A stretch of DNA of 64,000 bases from positions 1-64,000 of the forward strand of contig NZ_FOKI01000017.1 of the NCBI RefSeq assembly GCF_900111985.1. The letters are read 5' to 3'. The stretch comes from Clostridium frigidicarnis. Lineage in GTDB: Bacteria; Bacillota; Clostridia; Clostridiales; Clostridiaceae. Shown in pieces: positions 9,823 through 19,599 of the stretch. The notes under the pieces are model-generated. The model saw nothing but the letters and a program-made list of their open reading frames with translations. It had not been told where the DNA came from and searched no databases. The position numbers were made by a program, and so were the translations under genes. Each line of letters begins with the position of its first letter. Position 1 is the stretch's first letter.

Positions 9823-9843
9823 TAAAGAGGAGGTGTAAGTAGC

Positions 9844-10284
9844 ATGAGACTTCATGATTTAAAACCAGCAGAAGGAAGCAGAAAAGCTCCTAAGAGACTT
9901 GGTAGAGGAACTGGATCAGGAACAGGAAGAAATGCTGGAAAAGGTGAAAATGGTCAAAACGCTAGATCAGGTGGCGGAGTAAGACCAGGTTTTGAAGGTG
10001 GTCAGATGCCATTATTCAGAAGACTTCCTAAAAGAGGATTTACAAACATATTTGCAAAACAATATGTTGCTATAAATGTTGACAGATTAAATGTATTTGA
10101 GGACGGAACTGTTGTTACTCCTGAATTATTACTAGAAAGAAGAGTAGTAAGTAAGGTGCTAGATGGAGTTAAGATATTAGGAAACGGAAATCTAGAAAAA
10201 AAATTAACAGTTAAGGCTACAAAGTTCTCAAAATCTGCAGCTGAGAAAATAGAAACAGCTGGAGGAAAAGTCGAGGTGGTATAA
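9844..10284 (+). CDS. rplO: 50S ribosomal protein L15
   Basis: Late-assembly large-subunit protein. The 146 residues begin [18 protein letters not shown] and show the glycine-rich [26 protein letters not shown] extension, then [20 protein letters not shown]. Both are diagnostic of L15. GAGGAGGTG precedes the ATG. The stop lies one base before the secY start, which suggests coupling to secY. Confidence 0.97.
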   Translation: MRLHDLKPAEGSRKAPKRLGRGTGSGTGRNAGKGENGQNARSGGGVRPGFEGGQMPLFRRLPKRGFTNIFAKQYVAINVDRLNVFEDGTVVTPELLLERRVVSKVLDGVKILGNGNLEKKLTVKATKFSKSAAEKIETAGGKVEVV

Positions 10285-10285
10285 A

Positions 10286-11557
10286 ATGCTATCAACCCTA
10301 CGAAATGCTTGGAAGGTTAAAGACTTAAGAAAAAGAATTTTATACACCATATTTTTAGTAGCAATTTTCAGGATAGGAAACTTTATTCCTGTTCCTGGAA
10401 TTGATGCTTCAAAACTACAAAATCTTAATCAAGAGGGTAGTTTGCTTAATTTTTATGATTTGATGGCAGGAGGGGCATTCAGTAGATTCAGTATCTTTGC
10501 ATTAGCAGTTGGACCATACATAAATGCCTCTATTATAATGCAACTTTTAACAATGGCAATTCCTAGTTTAGAGCAATTGTCTAAGGAAGGCGAAGAAGGA
10601 AGAAAGAAAATACAAAATATCACTAGATATTTAGCTATTCCACTTTCAATCTTCATGGCTTATGGTTCATATGCACTAATAAATAGCGGCTCTGGAGCTG
10701 TTAGAAATCCGTCTCCAATGAGTGCTTTATTGGTTATAGTTCCATTAGTCGCAGCCACAACATTCCTTACGTGGTTAGCAGATCAAATCACGGTTAAAGG
10801 AATAGGAAATGGTGTATCGTTAATAATATTTGTAAATATTATTTCTAGATTTCCTACATTAGTTTATCAAATCACAGGGATGAAAGATGTAGATGTAGTT
10901 GCAGTTGCGCTTTTAGTTGTCATTTCATTATTGTTATTATTATCAGTAATAATAATGACTTTATCAGAAAGAAGAATACCTGTTCAATATGCTGGTAAAG
11001 CTATAGGAAACAAAAATTATAGTGGTCAATCAACTCATATCCCAATAGGAATGAATGGATCAGCTGTTATAGCTATAATATTTGCATTATCAGTAATGCA
11101 GTTTCCTCCAACTATAGCACAATTTTTCCCAGGATCAGGTTTTGCTAACTGGGTAAATACAAGTACATTTAGTATATTTAAACAAAATACTATTATATAC
11201 ATTGTAGCATATGCTATATTAGTTATATTTTTTACATGGTTCTATTCACAGGTAACATTTAAGCCTGAAGAAATGGCTGAAAATATGCATAAATCTGCAG
11301 GGTTTATACCAGGAATAAGACCAGGTGATCCTACTGCTAGGTTCATAGAAAAAGTATTAGACAGAATATCTGTTTTGGGAGGATCATATGCAGCTATAAT
11401 TGCAGTATTCCCAATCATTTTAAGTACGTACACACCTTTTACAGGATTTCAGTTCGGTGGAACTATGCTTCTAATATTGGTAAGTGTATCGCTTGACACA
11501 ATGAGACAAATAGAGTCACAGTTAGTAATGCGTCATTATCAAGGATTTCTTAAATAG
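10286..11557 (+). CDS. secY: Protein translocase subunit SecY
   Basis: Core channel of the Sec translocon in the cytoplasmic membrane. The 423 residues contain about ten hydrophobic segments, the N-terminal [29 protein letters not shown], the plug-region sequence after helix 1, and the cytoplasmic loop [25 protein letters not shown] between helices 8 and 9 that contacts the ribosome. The length matches Firmicute SecY. It starts one base after rplO inside the spc operon. Confidence 0.97.
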   Translation: MLSTLRNAWKVKDLRKRILYTIFLVAIFRIGNFIPVPGIDASKLQNLNQEGSLLNFYDLMAGGAFSRFSIFALAVGPYINASIIMQLLTMAIPSLEQLSKEGEEGRKKIQNITRYLAIPLSIFMAYGSYALINSGSGAVRNPSPMSALLVIVPLVAATTFLTWLADQITVKGIGNGVSLIIFVNIISRFPTLVYQITGMKDVDVVAVALLVVISLLLLLSVIIMTLSERRIPVQYAGKAIGNKNYSGQSTHIPIGMNGSAVIAIIFALSVMQFPPTIAQFFPGSGFANWVNTSTFSIFKQNTIIYIVAYAILVIFFTWFYSQVTFKPEEMAENMHKSAGFIPGIRPGDPTARFIEKVLDRISVLGGSYAAIIAVFPIILSTYTPFTGFQFGGTMLLILVSVSLDTMRQIESQLVMRHYQGFLK

Positions 11558-11577
11558 TAAAATTGGAGATGATGCCG

Positions 11578-12228
11578 GTGAAAATTATATTATTAGGGCC
11601 TCCAGGTGCAGGAAAAGGTACTCAGGCTAAATCAATAAGTAGTAAATATGATATACCTCATATATCAACAGGTGATATCTTTAGAAAAAACATTACGGAG
11701 AAAACTCCCCTTGGTGTTGAAGCTAAAAGATACATGGATAATGGACAGTTAGTTCCAGATTCTTTAACAATAGATCTTGTTAAAGATAGATTATCACATG
11801 AAGATTGTAAAGGTGGATTTTTACTTGATGGTTTCCCAAGAACAGTTAATCAAGCAGAAGCTTTGAAAAACTTTCTAAGAAACAATGGAGAAAATATAGA
11901 CTGTGCTTTATTAATAGATGTTCCTAGAGATTTCATATTAGATAGAATGACAGGAAGAAGAGTTTGTCCAGCTTGTGGAGCTAGTTATCACATAAAATTC
12001 AATCCTCCAACTAATGAAGGAAAATGTGATTTATGTGGTCAGGATGTAATACAACGTAAGGATGATAATGAGGCTACTGTCAATGAAAGATTAGAGGTTT
12101 ATGAAAATCAAACACAACCTTTAATCGAATACTATGAAAAAGAGAATTTACTTAAAGTAGTTCAAGGAACAAAGGCTATTAATGAAGTTTTTGAAAGTAT
12201 ATGTTCTATCCTAGGGAGCATTAAGTAA
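11578..12228 (+). CDS. adk: Adenylate kinase, zinc-lid form
   Basis: Catalyses AMP + ATP to 2 ADP in the cytoplasm. The 216 residues begin [18 protein letters not shown], with the P-loop at residues 7-15 and the AMP-site sequence HISTGDIFR near 31. The long lid domain has two cysteine pairs, CPAC and CDLC, which form a structural zinc site typical of Gram-positive enzymes. GTG at 11578 is chosen because GGAG lies nine bases before it and family members start there. An in-frame TTG at 11563 would add five residues. The stop overlaps the map start by one base. Confidence 0.95.
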   Translation: MKIILLGPPGAGKGTQAKSISSKYDIPHISTGDIFRKNITEKTPLGVEAKRYMDNGQLVPDSLTIDLVKDRLSHEDCKGGFLLDGFPRTVNQAEALKNFLRNNGENIDCALLIDVPRDFILDRMTGRRVCPACGASYHIKFNPPTNEGKCDLCGQDVIQRKDDNEATVNERLEVYENQTQPLIEYYEKENLLKVVQGTKAINEVFESICSILGSIK

Positions 12229-12977
12229 TGATTTATATAAAAAACAGTCAAGAAATTGATTATATGAGGGAAGCAGGTAGAATTGTTGGAGAAACTCTTC
12301 TAATGCTTAAAGATATTATTAAGCCAGGAATAACTACTGCTGAGATAGATAAAATTGCAGAAGAATTTATAACTAAGCAAGGAGCAAAACCTTCTTTTAA
12401 AGGTTATGGTGGTTTTCCAGCTACATTATGCATAAGCATCAATGATCAAGTAGTTCATGGCATACCAGGAAAAACTGTTCTTAAGGATGGTGACATAGTA
12501 ACATTAGACTGTGGAGCACTTATTAACGGCTTTCATGGAGATGCAGCTAGAACATATGCAGTAGGAAATATTTCTGATGAAGCAGCAAAGCTTATTAAAG
12601 TTACTGAAGAAAGTTTCTTTAAAGGTATAGAAAAGGCTGTTATAGGAAATAGATTAACTGATATATCTCATGAAATTCAAGAATATGTTGAAGCTAATGG
12701 TTTTTCAGTTGTTAGGGATTTTGTAGGTCATGGTATAGGAAAAAGCCTACACGAAGATCCTGAAGTACCTAACTTTGGAAGACCAGGAAGAGGACCTAAG
12801 TTAGTTGAAGGATTGGTATTGGCTATAGAACCTATGGTTAACATAGGTGGTTTTCATGTTAGAACTAAGCAAGATGGATGGACAGTAGTAACTGCTGATG
12901 GAAGTTTATCAGCTCAGTATGAAAACACTGTAGTTATAACACCAGATGGTCCAGAGATATTAACATTAGTGAAATAG
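12228..12977 (+). CDS. map: Methionine aminopeptidase, type I
   Basis: Removes the initiator methionine from nascent proteins. The 249-residue enzyme shows the pita-bread fold metal ligands: aspartates in TLDCGALINGFHGDAARTY, histidine in GHGIGKSLHEDPEVPN, and glutamates in LAIEPMV and QYENTVV. There is no N-terminal zinc-finger extension, so it is the short class Ia type. It overlaps adk by one base (TAATG), indicating coupled translation. Confidence 0.97.
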   Translation: MIYIKNSQEIDYMREAGRIVGETLLMLKDIIKPGITTAEIDKIAEEFITKQGAKPSFKGYGGFPATLCISINDQVVHGIPGKTVLKDGDIVTLDCGALINGFHGDAARTYAVGNISDEAAKLIKVTEESFFKGIEKAVIGNRLTDISHEIQEYVEANGFSVVRDFVGHGIGKSLHEDPEVPNFGRPGRGPKLVEGLVLAIEPMVNIGGFHVRTKQDGWTVVTADGSLSAQYENTVVITPDGPEILTLVK

Positions 12978-13059
12978 GTAATGCTGCTTAGTTATAAATT
13001 CAATGTGTGTAAATTATACACATGAATTTATGGCTAGGGTAATCATAGAGGTGAATAAT

Positions 13060-13335
13060 TTGCAAGACAATGGCTTAAAAGGCACAATTGTGATTTCTAA
13101 CGCAGGAAGAGACAAAAGTAATTATTACATTGTCATAGAGCAAATAAATGAGAACTACGTGTTACTTGCTGACGGAAGACTTAAGACAGTAAAGAAGCCT
13201 AAGAGAAAAAAGCTTAAGCATTTAGTTATTACAAATGAGGTTGCTTTGAATTTGAAAGAGGCTTTAATGTCTAATAATAATGAATTAGACATTATGATAA
13301 GAAAGTTTTTAAAGGCATTGTTGAAGGAGGTTTGA
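13060..13335 (+). CDS. KOW-domain RNA-binding protein, L14e-like
   Basis: A 91-residue protein commonly found between map and infA in clostridia and annotated as a KOW/L14e-like RNA-binding protein. The N-terminal [24 protein letters not shown] segment is KOW-like. A basic [10 protein letters not shown] patch follows, and the rest is helical and charged. I chose TTG at 13060 because AGAGGTGA lies seven bases upstream. A longer in-frame ATG start at 13003 has no convincing ribosome binding site. It may act in ribosome assembly, but no role is proven by the sequence. Confidence 0.75.
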   Translation: MQDNGLKGTIVISNAGRDKSNYYIVIEQINENYVLLADGRLKTVKKPKRKKLKHLVITNEVALNLKEALMSNNNELDIMIRKFLKALLKEV

Positions 13336-13342
13336 TTACCTT

Positions 13343-13561
13343 ATGTCAAAAGATGATGTTATAGAGATGCAAGGTACAGTTTTAGAGACTTTACCTAATG
13401 CAACATTTCAGGTAGAATTAGAAAGTGGTCATAAGATATTAGCTCATATATCAGGAAAGTTAAGAATGAACTTCATAAGAATAATTCCAGGAGATAAGGT
13501 AACTGTGGAATTATCTCCATATGACCTAACTCGTGGAAGAATTACTTGGAGAGCAAAGTAA
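13343..13561 (+). CDS. infA: Translation initiation factor IF-1
   Basis: OB-fold factor that occupies the ribosomal A site during initiation. The 72 residues match the family length: [30 protein letters not shown] begins the protein and [21 protein letters not shown] ends it. AAGGAGG precedes the ATG by eleven bases, within the end of the KOW gene. It sits before rpmJ as in most Firmicutes. Confidence 0.97.
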   Translation: MSKDDVIEMQGTVLETLPNATFQVELESGHKILAHISGKLRMNFIRIIPGDKVTVELSPYDLTRGRITWRAK

Positions 13562-13564
13562 TAA

Positions 13565-13690
<126 letters not shown>

Positions 13691-13712
13691 CATTATAAAA
13701 AATAAAGTTATT

Positions 13713-13768
13713 AAACTTTAGGTGCGGCTGCCAATAGTATTTAACCATACTATTGGGACCTAAAGTTT
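13713..13768 (+). ncRNA. Strong two-part hairpin between rpmJ and rpsM
   Basis: AAACTTTAGGT (13713-13723) pairs perfectly with ACCTAAAGTTT (13758-13768). Inside, CAATAGTAT (13732-13740) pairs perfectly with ATACTATTG (13747-13755) around a TTAACC loop. The two stems are separated by an asymmetric internal loop, eight bases (GCGGCTGC) on the 5' side and two (GG) on the 3' side. No T-run follows, so it is not a classical terminator. It lies in a 181-base gap in front of the S13-S11-S4-alpha genes, where other bacteria have the S4-controlled alpha-operon leader. A regulatory role is inferred. Confidence 0.55.
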
Positions 13769-13871
13769 CATATAAATTTTTCTATAATAATTTGTAGAAA
13801 ATGAACATAAAGAAATTTTTATTTCACACATGTTTTAAGTGTAATTCAATCATCAGGAGGTGTAAGTTGTA

Positions 13872-14237
13872 ATGGCAAGAATATCAGGTGTTGACCTACC
13901 AAGAGAAAAAAGAGTTGAAATAGGTCTAACATATATATTTGGTATAGGACTACCAACTTCTAAAGAAATCCTTAAGGCTACAGGAGTAAATCCTGATACA
14001 AGAGTTAAGGATTTATCTGAAGAAGAAGTTAATGCTATAAGAGATTATGTTAAGAACTTAAAAGTTGAGGGAGATCTTAGAAGAGATGTTGCTCTTAATA
14101 TAAAGAGATTAATAGAAATCGGATGCTATAGAGGAATAAGACATAGAAGAGGTCTTCCAGTAAGAGGTCAAAAGACTAAGACTAATGCTAGAACAAGAAA
14201 AGGCCCTAAGAAAACTATGGCTAATAAGAAGAAGTAA
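13872..14237 (+). CDS. rpsM: 30S ribosomal protein S13
   Basis: Head protein contacting P-site tRNA and bridging to the large subunit. The 121 residues begin [26 protein letters not shown] and end with the [17 protein letters not shown] and [11 protein letters not shown] signatures. AGGAGGTG precedes the ATG. It opens the alpha-operon part after a 181-base gap. Confidence 0.97.
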   Translation: MARISGVDLPREKRVEIGLTYIFGIGLPTSKEILKATGVNPDTRVKDLSEEEVNAIRDYVKNLKVEGDLRRDVALNIKRLIEIGCYRGIRHRRGLPVRGQKTKTNARTRKGPKKTMANKKK

Positions 14238-14256
14238 TAAGTAAGGAGGGAATGTA

Positions 14257-14652
14257 ATGGCAGCTCAAAAAGTTAAAAAGACTAGAAGAAGAAAAGAAAG
14301 AAAGAATGTTGAGCACGGAGCAGCTCATATTCAGTCAACTTTCAATAACAGTATCGTTACCTTAACTGATACAGCAGGAAATGCTTTATCTTGGGCAAGT
14401 GCTGGTGGATTAGGATTCAAAGGTTCAAGAAAGAGTACTCCATTTGCAGCTCAAATGGCAGCCGAAACTGCAGCTAAAGCAGCTATGGAACATGGCTTAA
14501 AGAGTGTTGAAGTATATGTTAAAGGACCTGGTTCAGGTAGAGAAGCAGCTATAAGATCATTACAAGCTGCTGGATTAGAGGTTACTCTAATAAAAGACGT
14601 TACTCCAATACCACACAATGGTTGTAGACCACCAAAGAGAAGAAGAGTGTAA
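14257..14652 (+). CDS. rpsK: 30S ribosomal protein S11
   Basis: Platform protein near the E site. The 131 residues show [46 protein letters not shown] (conserved blocks) and the [18 protein letters not shown] terminus, exact for the family. AAGGAGGG precedes the ATG, 19 bases after rpsM. Confidence 0.98.
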   Translation: MAAQKVKKTRRRKERKNVEHGAAHIQSTFNNSIVTLTDTAGNALSWASAGGLGFKGSRKSTPFAAQMAAETAAKAAMEHGLKSVEVYVKGPGSGREAAIRSLQAAGLEVTLIKDVTPIPHNGCRPPKRRRV

Positions 14653-14678
14653 TTTAGTTTAATAGGAGGTGTAATTTT

Positions 14679-15299
14679 ATGGCAAGATATACTGGCGCTA
14701 CCTGCAGACTTTGCAGAAGAGAAGGCATGAAGCTATTCTTAAAAGGCGATAGATGTTATACAGATAAATGTGCATTTGCTAGAAGAAGCTATGCACCAGG
14801 ACAACACGGACAAAGTAGAAAGAAAATATCTAACTACGGAACACAATTAAGAGAAAAACAAAAAGCTAAGAGAATTTACGGTGTTTTAGAAGGTCAATTC
14901 AGAACTTACTATGAAAAGGCTGAAAAGATGAGAGGAATCACTGGTGAAAACTTATTAAAGCTTTTAGAATTAAGATTAGACAACGTAACATATAGATTAG
15001 GATACGGAAATTCTAGAGTTGAAGCTAGACAATTAGTTACTCACGGACATTTCTTAGTAAACGGAAAGAAAGTTGATATTCCTTCATACAAGGTATCAGC
15101 TAATGATGTTATAACTGTATGTGAAAAGAGTAAATCAAAGGAAAAGTTTAAGGTATTTGCTGAAAATCCTAAGACTTTACCAAAATGGTTACAATCTAAC
15201 CCAGAAAACTTCGAAGGTAAGGTTATATCAGAACCAACTAGAGAAGATATAGATGTACCAGTAAATGAAACTCTAATTGTTGAGTTATACAGCAAGTAA
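14679..15299 (+). CDS. rpsD: 30S ribosomal protein S4
   Basis: Primary 16S rRNA binder that nucleates small-subunit assembly. The 206 residues start [23 protein letters not shown] and include cysteines CRLC and CYTDKC near the N terminus, as in zinc-binding S4 forms. The S4 RNA-binding domain is [34 protein letters not shown] (near residues 94-128). It lies before rpoA, as in most clostridia; B. subtilis keeps rpsD elsewhere. Confidence 0.97.
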   Translation: MARYTGATCRLCRREGMKLFLKGDRCYTDKCAFARRSYAPGQHGQSRKKISNYGTQLREKQKAKRIYGVLEGQFRTYYEKAEKMRGITGENLLKLLELRLDNVTYRLGYGNSRVEARQLVTHGHFLVNGKKVDIPSYKVSANDVITVCEKSKSKEKFKVFAENPKTLPKWLQSNPENFEGKVISEPTREDIDVPVNETLIVELYSK

Positions 15300-15309
15300 T
15301 AGTTTATAG

Positions 15310-15347
15310 AATTTGTTTTAGGTAGATTTGTTCTACCTAAGCAAATT
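15310..15347 (+). other. Hairpin in the rpsD-rpoA spacer
   Basis: AATTTG and TTAGGTAGA (15310-15326) pair with TCTACCTAA and CAAATT (15332-15347), with only a TT/C mismatch between the two parts. No T-run follows directly, so readthrough into rpoA is expected. It could attenuate, stabilise or process the mRNA between S4 and RNA polymerase alpha. Confidence 0.45.
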
Positions 15348-15408
15348 TATAGAATCAGTTGCCCTCATAATAAGGTTGCCATTTTTTAATTTTAAGGAGG
15401 GTTTATAA

Positions 15409-16356
15409 ATGTTAGAAATAGAAAAGCCAAAAATAGAATGTGTTGAAGTTAGCGAAGATGGGACTTATGGAAAGTTTGCAGTAGATCCTCTAGAAAGAGG
15501 TTATGGAATAACTTTAGGAAACTCTTTAAGAAGAATATTATTATCATCTTTACCAGGAGTAGCAGTTACTTCTATAAAGATTGATGGTGTATTACATGAG
15601 TTTTCAACAGTTAATGGTGTTAAGGAAGATGTTACAGAATTAGTACTTAACATTAAAACTCTTGCATTAAGAATGACAGGAGAAGGTCCAAAAACTATTT
15701 ATATAGATGCACAAGGACCTTGTGAGGTTACAGGCGCAGATATAAAAACTGATGGAGATATTGAAGTTGTTAACAAAGATCTACATATAGCCACTTTAGA
15801 TGAAGGTGCTAAGTTATATATGGAAATAACAGTTAACAGAGGTAGAGGATATGTTTCTCAAACTAAAAATAAAACTGAGAATCTTCCATTAGCTGCAATT
15901 CCAGTAGATTCTATTTACACACCAGTTAAAAGAGTTAATTTTACTGTTGATAACACAAGAGTAGGTCAGATAACTGACTATGATAAATTAACTTTAGAGG
16001 TGTGGACTAACGGAACAATTAAAATAGAAGAAGCTATAAGTTTATCGGCTAAAATCTTAATAGAACACTTTAAACTGTTCTTAACATTAACAGACAATGC
16101 TGATGACGTTGAGATAATGATAGAAAAAGAAGAAGACAAAAAAGAGAAAGTACTAGAAATGACAATCGAAGAGCTTGATTTATCAGTTAGATCATATAAC
16201 TGTTTAAAGAGAGCAGGTATCAACTCAGTTCAAGAGCTTGCTCAAAGATCTATGGATGATATGATGAAGGTTAGAAATTTAGGAAAAAAATCTCTTGAAG
16301 AAGTAGAAAAAAAGCTTAAAGATCTTGGTTTAAGCCTAAGATTAAACGAAGAGTAA
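15409..16356 (+). CDS. rpoA: DNA-directed RNA polymerase subunit alpha
   Basis: Alpha subunit dimerises to seed RNA polymerase assembly and contacts promoter UP elements and activators. The 315 residues show the N-terminal domain signature [29 protein letters not shown], and a C-terminal domain beginning near 240 with [27 protein letters not shown] and [13 protein letters not shown]. The length is typical of Firmicutes. AAGGAGGG precedes the ATG. Confidence 0.98.
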   Translation: MLEIEKPKIECVEVSEDGTYGKFAVDPLERGYGITLGNSLRRILLSSLPGVAVTSIKIDGVLHEFSTVNGVKEDVTELVLNIKTLALRMTGEGPKTIYIDAQGPCEVTGADIKTDGDIEVVNKDLHIATLDEGAKLYMEITVNRGRGYVSQTKNKTENLPLAAIPVDSIYTPVKRVNFTVDNTRVGQITDYDKLTLEVWTNGTIKIEEAISLSAKILIEHFKLFLTLTDNADDVEIMIEKEEDKKEKVLEMTIEELDLSVRSYNCLKRAGINSVQELAQRSMDDMMKVRNLGKKSLEEVEKKLKDLGLSLRLNEE

Positions 16357-16368
16357 GGAGGTAAAGTC

Positions 16369-16710
16369 ATGGCAGTTCAACGTAAACTAGGTCGTCCAAC
16401 TGACCAAAGAAGAGCTATGCTTAGAAGTCTTGTTACTGGTTTCTTAAAGCATGGAAAAATAGAAACTACTGAGGCGAGAGCTAAAGAAACAAGAAGAATA
16501 GCTGAAAAAATGATAACTCTTGCAAAGGCTGGAGATCTTCATTCAAGAAGACAAGTACTTGCTTTCGTTACAGAAGAGAGTGTAGTAACTGACTTATTTG
16601 AGAACATAGCTCCAAAATATGCTGAGAGAAATGGTGGATACACTAGAATGTATAAGGTGGGTCCAAGAAGAGGAGATGCAGCTGAAGTAGTTATACTTGA
16701 ATTAGTATAA
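16369..16710 (+). CDS. rplQ: 50S ribosomal protein L17
   Basis: Large-subunit surface protein near the tunnel exit. The 113 residues are the short Gram-positive form. They start with [44 protein letters not shown] (family core) and end with [28 protein letters not shown] precedes the ATG, 12 bases after rpoA. It is the last gene before a terminator. Confidence 0.97.
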   Translation: MAVQRKLGRPTDQRRAMLRSLVTGFLKHGKIETTEARAKETRRIAEKMITLAKAGDLHSRRQVLAFVTEESVVTDLFENIAPKYAERNGGYTRMYKVGPRRGDAAEVVILELV

Positions 16711-16733
16711 TTTATACTAGGTATGCATTATAA

Positions 16734-16765
16734 GGGGATTAAGTTTAACTTAGTCCCCGTTTTAA
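16734..16765 (+). terminator. Rho-independent terminator after rplQ
   Basis: GGGGATTAAGTT pairs with AACTTAGTCCCC (one G-T wobble) and GTTTTAA follows. It closes the ribosomal supercluster. Confidence 0.8.
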
Positions 16766-16789
16766 TAGAAGTATAATTTTCGAATATTG

Positions 16790-16818
16790 TTGTAATAGAT
16801 AACAAAGTTTTTTATAAT
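16790..16818 (+). promoter_or_regulatory. Promoter-like pair upstream of the ECF operon
   Basis: TTGTAA (16790-16795) and a perfect TATAAT (16813-16818) have a 17-base spacer. The predicted start would fall inside the first strand of the hairpin that follows, about 270 bases before ecfA1. It could serve the ECF operon or a short hairpin RNA. Confidence 0.45.
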
Positions 16819-16882
16819 AAGATAAGTAGTAGAAAAAAGTCATGAAAAGGATTTATGGCTAGTTTCTAGTACTTATCTTTTT
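16819..16882 (+). terminator. Long three-segment nested hairpin before the ECF operon
   Basis: Three successive stems share one axis: AAGATAAGTA (16819-16828) with TACTTATCTT (16870-16879), TAGAAA (16830-16835) with TTTCTA (16863-16868), and AGTCAT (16838-16843) with ATGGCT (16855-16860, one wobble). TTT follows. It may be a second terminator or an attenuator for the ECF operon. It is stronger than needed for simple termination. Confidence 0.45.
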
Positions 16883-17014
16883 AGTCGTATCTAGTATATT
16901 CTAATTCTTAAAATTAATTTTAAGAATTTAGTCTAAAAATTTAATTACACATCTTATATAAATTTGTTGATTAGTGTCTAAATAGAACGTTACAGTTGGT
17001 AGCCATCAGATAAA

Positions 17015-17033
17015 AGTATTTAGATTAAATACT
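17015..17033 (+). other. Perfect inverted repeat upstream of ecfA1
   Basis: AGTATTTA (17015-17022), GAT, then TAAATACT (17026-17033). It could be a repressor site or a small hairpin. It lies about 65 bases before the ecfA1 start, and nothing identifies a binding protein. Confidence 0.35.
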
Positions 17034-17096
17034 ATGAGAATAGAACAGATATTGATTATTAAATAATTCTTAGATTTAACTAGGGAGGATTCGTTA

Positions 17097-17945
17097 ATGA
17101 TGAAGGATAAAATGATTTTTTGTGATAACCTTACATATAAGTACACTAATCACCAAGATGGAGAAGAAAAATTGGCTATAGATGGTGTTGATTTAGAAAT
17201 AAATCAAGGTGAATTTGTTGTTGTATTAGGTCACAATGGCTCAGGAAAGTCAACTATAGCAAAGCATATGAATGCGTTATTGTTGCCTACAGAAGGTAAA
17301 ATGTACATAGACAAAATGGATAGTTCTGATATAAAAAACTTATGGAATATTAGAAGTACAGCTGGAATGGTTTTTCAAAATCCAGATAATCAATTGGTAG
17401 CAACAATAGTCGAAGAAGATGTAGCTTTTGGACCAGAAAACTTAGGCGTTGAGCCAAAGGAAATAAGACAGAGGGTAGATAACAGCTTAAAAAGAGTTGG
17501 AATGTATGAATATAGAAAACATGCACCCCATTTGCTCTCAGGTGGTCAGAAACAAAGAGTAGCTATAGCTGGCATATTAGCAATGATGCCTAAATGTATT
17601 GTCTTAGATGAGCCAACAGCTATGTTAGATCCTCTAGGAAGAAAGGAAGTTATAGATACAGTAAAAGAGTTGAATGATGAATTTGGAATAACAATAGTAC
17701 TTATAACTCACTACATGGAAGAAGCAATCAAAGCTGACAGGGTTATAGTAATGGATAACGGAAAGGTTATATTAGAGGGAACTCCTAAGGAGGTATTTAG
17801 TCAAGTACCACTTATGAAAAAAATAGGATTAGATGTTCCTCAGGTAACAGAACTTGCATATGAATTAAATAAGGTTGGATTAAATGTAAGTAAAGAAATA
17901 TTAAGTATAGATGAGATGGTGAATGCGTTATGTCAATTAAAGTAG
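17097..17945 (+). CDS. ecfA1: ECF transporter ATPase EcfA1
   Basis: Energising ATPase of energy-coupling-factor vitamin/metal transporters, on the cytoplasmic face. The 282 residues contain Walker [10 protein letters not shown] near 46, a Q-loop in FQNPDNQLV, the ABC signature LLSGGQKQR, Walker [14 protein letters not shown] and the H-loop [16 protein letters not shown] is typical of EcfA1. GGGAGGATT precedes an ATG-ATG pair, so the start is 17097 or 17100. Its end overlaps ecfA2 by 16 bases. No substrate-binding S component lies nearby, so this is a shared module. Confidence 0.95.
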   Translation: MMKDKMIFCDNLTYKYTNHQDGEEKLAIDGVDLEINQGEFVVVLGHNGSGKSTIAKHMNALLLPTEGKMYIDKMDSSDIKNLWNIRSTAGMVFQNPDNQLVATIVEEDVAFGPENLGVEPKEIRQRVDNSLKRVGMYEYRKHAPHLLSGGQKQRVAIAGILAMMPKCIVLDEPTAMLDPLGRKEVIDTVKELNDEFGITIVLITHYMEEAIKADRVIVMDNGKVILEGTPKEVFSQVPLMKKIGLDVPQVTELAYELNKVGLNVSKEILSIDEMVNALCQLK

Positions 17946-18796
17946 AGAATTTAACACAAGTTTATATGCCTAAAACTCCTTTTGAGAAAGTAGCTCTAGA
18001 TAATGTTTCAGTTGAATTTAAAGATGGTGAATTTGTAGCAATAATCGGGCATACTGGTTCAGGTAAGTCAACATTAATACAACATCTAAATGGATTATTA
18101 AAACCATCATCGGGTAATATTATTGTTGATGGTAAAAATATTCTAGATAAGAATGTAAAGTTAAGTAGTATAAGAAAAATGGTTGGTCTTGTATTTCAGT
18201 ATTCAGAGTATCAGCTATTTGAGGAGACCATAGAAAAAGATATAGAGTTTGGACCAAGGAATTTAGGATTAACTGATAGTGAAATAACTGTTAGAGTAAA
18301 AAAAGCTATGAAAATAGTTGGACTTGACTACGAGACTTTTAAAGATAAATCACCATTTGAATTAAGTGGTGGTCAGAAAAGGAGAGTTGCAATTGCAGGA
18401 GTAGTTGCTATGGAACCTAAGGTTTTAATATTAGATGAACCTACAGCTGGATTAGATCCCAAAGGAAGAGATGAGATATTATATCAGATAAAACAGCTAC
18501 ATAAAGAATATGGAATGACAATAATTTTAGTATCCCATAGTATGGAGGATGTAGCAAAGGTTGCTGATAGAATCCTTGTTATGGCAAATGGTAAAATTAT
18601 ACTTGATGGAAAACCACAACAGGTATTTAAGGAAATAGATACACTTGAAAAAGTTGGTCTTGCAGCTCCACAAGTTACATATTTAGTTAAAGCTCTTAAA
18701 GAGAAGGGTATACCTATATCAGATGAGATATTTACAATAGAAGAGGCTAAAAAAGAGCTTATAAAATATTTTACTAAGGGGGCCATAATCAAATGA
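17930..18796 (+). CDS. ecfA2: ECF transporter ATPase EcfA2
   Basis: Second ATPase of the same heterodimer. The 288 residues include Walker [10 protein letters not shown] near 42, [23 protein letters not shown] (the Q-loop form typical of EcfA2), the signature [10 protein letters not shown], Walker [14 protein letters not shown] and the H-loop LVSHSMEDV. It begins inside the end of ecfA1 and ends four bases into ecfT (ATGA overlap), so the three genes are one translational unit. Confidence 0.95.
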   Translation: MSIKVENLTQVYMPKTPFEKVALDNVSVEFKDGEFVAIIGHTGSGKSTLIQHLNGLLKPSSGNIIVDGKNILDKNVKLSSIRKMVGLVFQYSEYQLFEETIEKDIEFGPRNLGLTDSEITVRVKKAMKIVGLDYETFKDKSPFELSGGQKRRVAIAGVVAMEPKVLILDEPTAGLDPKGRDEILYQIKQLHKEYGMTIILVSHSMEDVAKVADRILVMANGKIILDGKPQQVFKEIDTLEKVGLAAPQVTYLVKALKEKGIPISDEIFTIEEAKKELIKYFTKGAIIK

Positions 18797-19590
18797 TTAA
18801 AGATATAACCATAGGACAATATGTTCCAGGTGATTCATTTATACATAAATTAGACCCTAGAACAAAAATAATAACTGCATTATTATTTATAATACAGTTA
18901 TTTTTAATAAAAAACTTTTTTGGTTATATATTTGTTGTAGGATTTTTAGCAACAGTAGTATATGTGGCTAAATTATCCCCAAAATATTTATATAATGGAT
19001 TAAAACCTGTATTTATGTTAATAATAATAACTGCATTATTGAATATTTTTATGATAGAAGGAGATAAACTTATCTTCCAATGGAAATTCATAAAGATATA
19101 TGAAGAGGGTGTTAGGACTGCACTATTTATGATTCTAAGATTAATATTTTTAATTGCTGGATCATCATTACTAACATTAACTACATCACCTATTGAATTA
19201 ACAGATGGAATAGAAAAGCTTCTTAATCCCTTTAAAAAAATAGGGGTTCCAGCTCATGAACTTGCTATGATGATGACCATAGCTTTAAGATTCATACCTA
19301 CTTTAATGGATGAAACAGACAAAATAATGAAGGCGCAAATGGCAAGAGGTGCTGATTTTGAAAGTGGTAATCTTATAAAAAAGGCTAAAAGTTTAATTCC
19401 ATTACTAGTACCATTATTTATATCTTCCTTTAGAAGAGCAGAAGAATTAGCTATGGCAATGGAAGCAAGATGCTATAGAGGGGGAAGTGGTAGAACAAGA
19501 ATGAAACAATTAAGTATGGAATCAAGGGATGCTGTTGGATTTGGAGCATATTTTATATTTGCAGCTGCATCTATATTTATAAAGATATAG
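18793..19590 (+). CDS. ecfT: ECF transporter transmembrane component EcfT
   Basis: Membrane scaffold linking the two ATPases to interchangeable S components. The 265 residues begin [19 protein letters not shown], typical of EcfT. They have four to five hydrophobic segments and two cytoplasmic coupling motifs: the first A-R-G is in [12 protein letters not shown], and the second A-R-C is in [13 protein letters not shown]. The ATGA overlap with ecfA2 indicates coupling. truA follows after 9 bases. Confidence 0.95.
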   Translation: MIKDITIGQYVPGDSFIHKLDPRTKIITALLFIIQLFLIKNFFGYIFVVGFLATVVYVAKLSPKYLYNGLKPVFMLIIITALLNIFMIEGDKLIFQWKFIKIYEEGVRTALFMILRLIFLIAGSSLLTLTTSPIELTDGIEKLLNPFKKIGVPAHELAMMMTIALRFIPTLMDETDKIMKAQMARGADFESGNLIKKAKSLIPLLVPLFISSFRRAEELAMAMEARCYRGGSGRTRMKQLSMESRDAVGFGAYFIFAAASIFIKI

Positions 19591-19599
19591 GGTGGACTA

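Larger units (their letters stand above)
16711..17096. other. 386-base gene-free region between rplQ and the ECF operon
   Basis: No credible reading frame. It holds the rplQ terminator (16734-16765), a promoter-like pair (16790-16818), a long nested hairpin (16819-16882) and an 8-bp inverted repeat (17015-17033), each listed separately. The remainder is AT-rich sequence with no recognised signal apart from the ecfA1 ribosome binding site. Confidence 0.6.
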
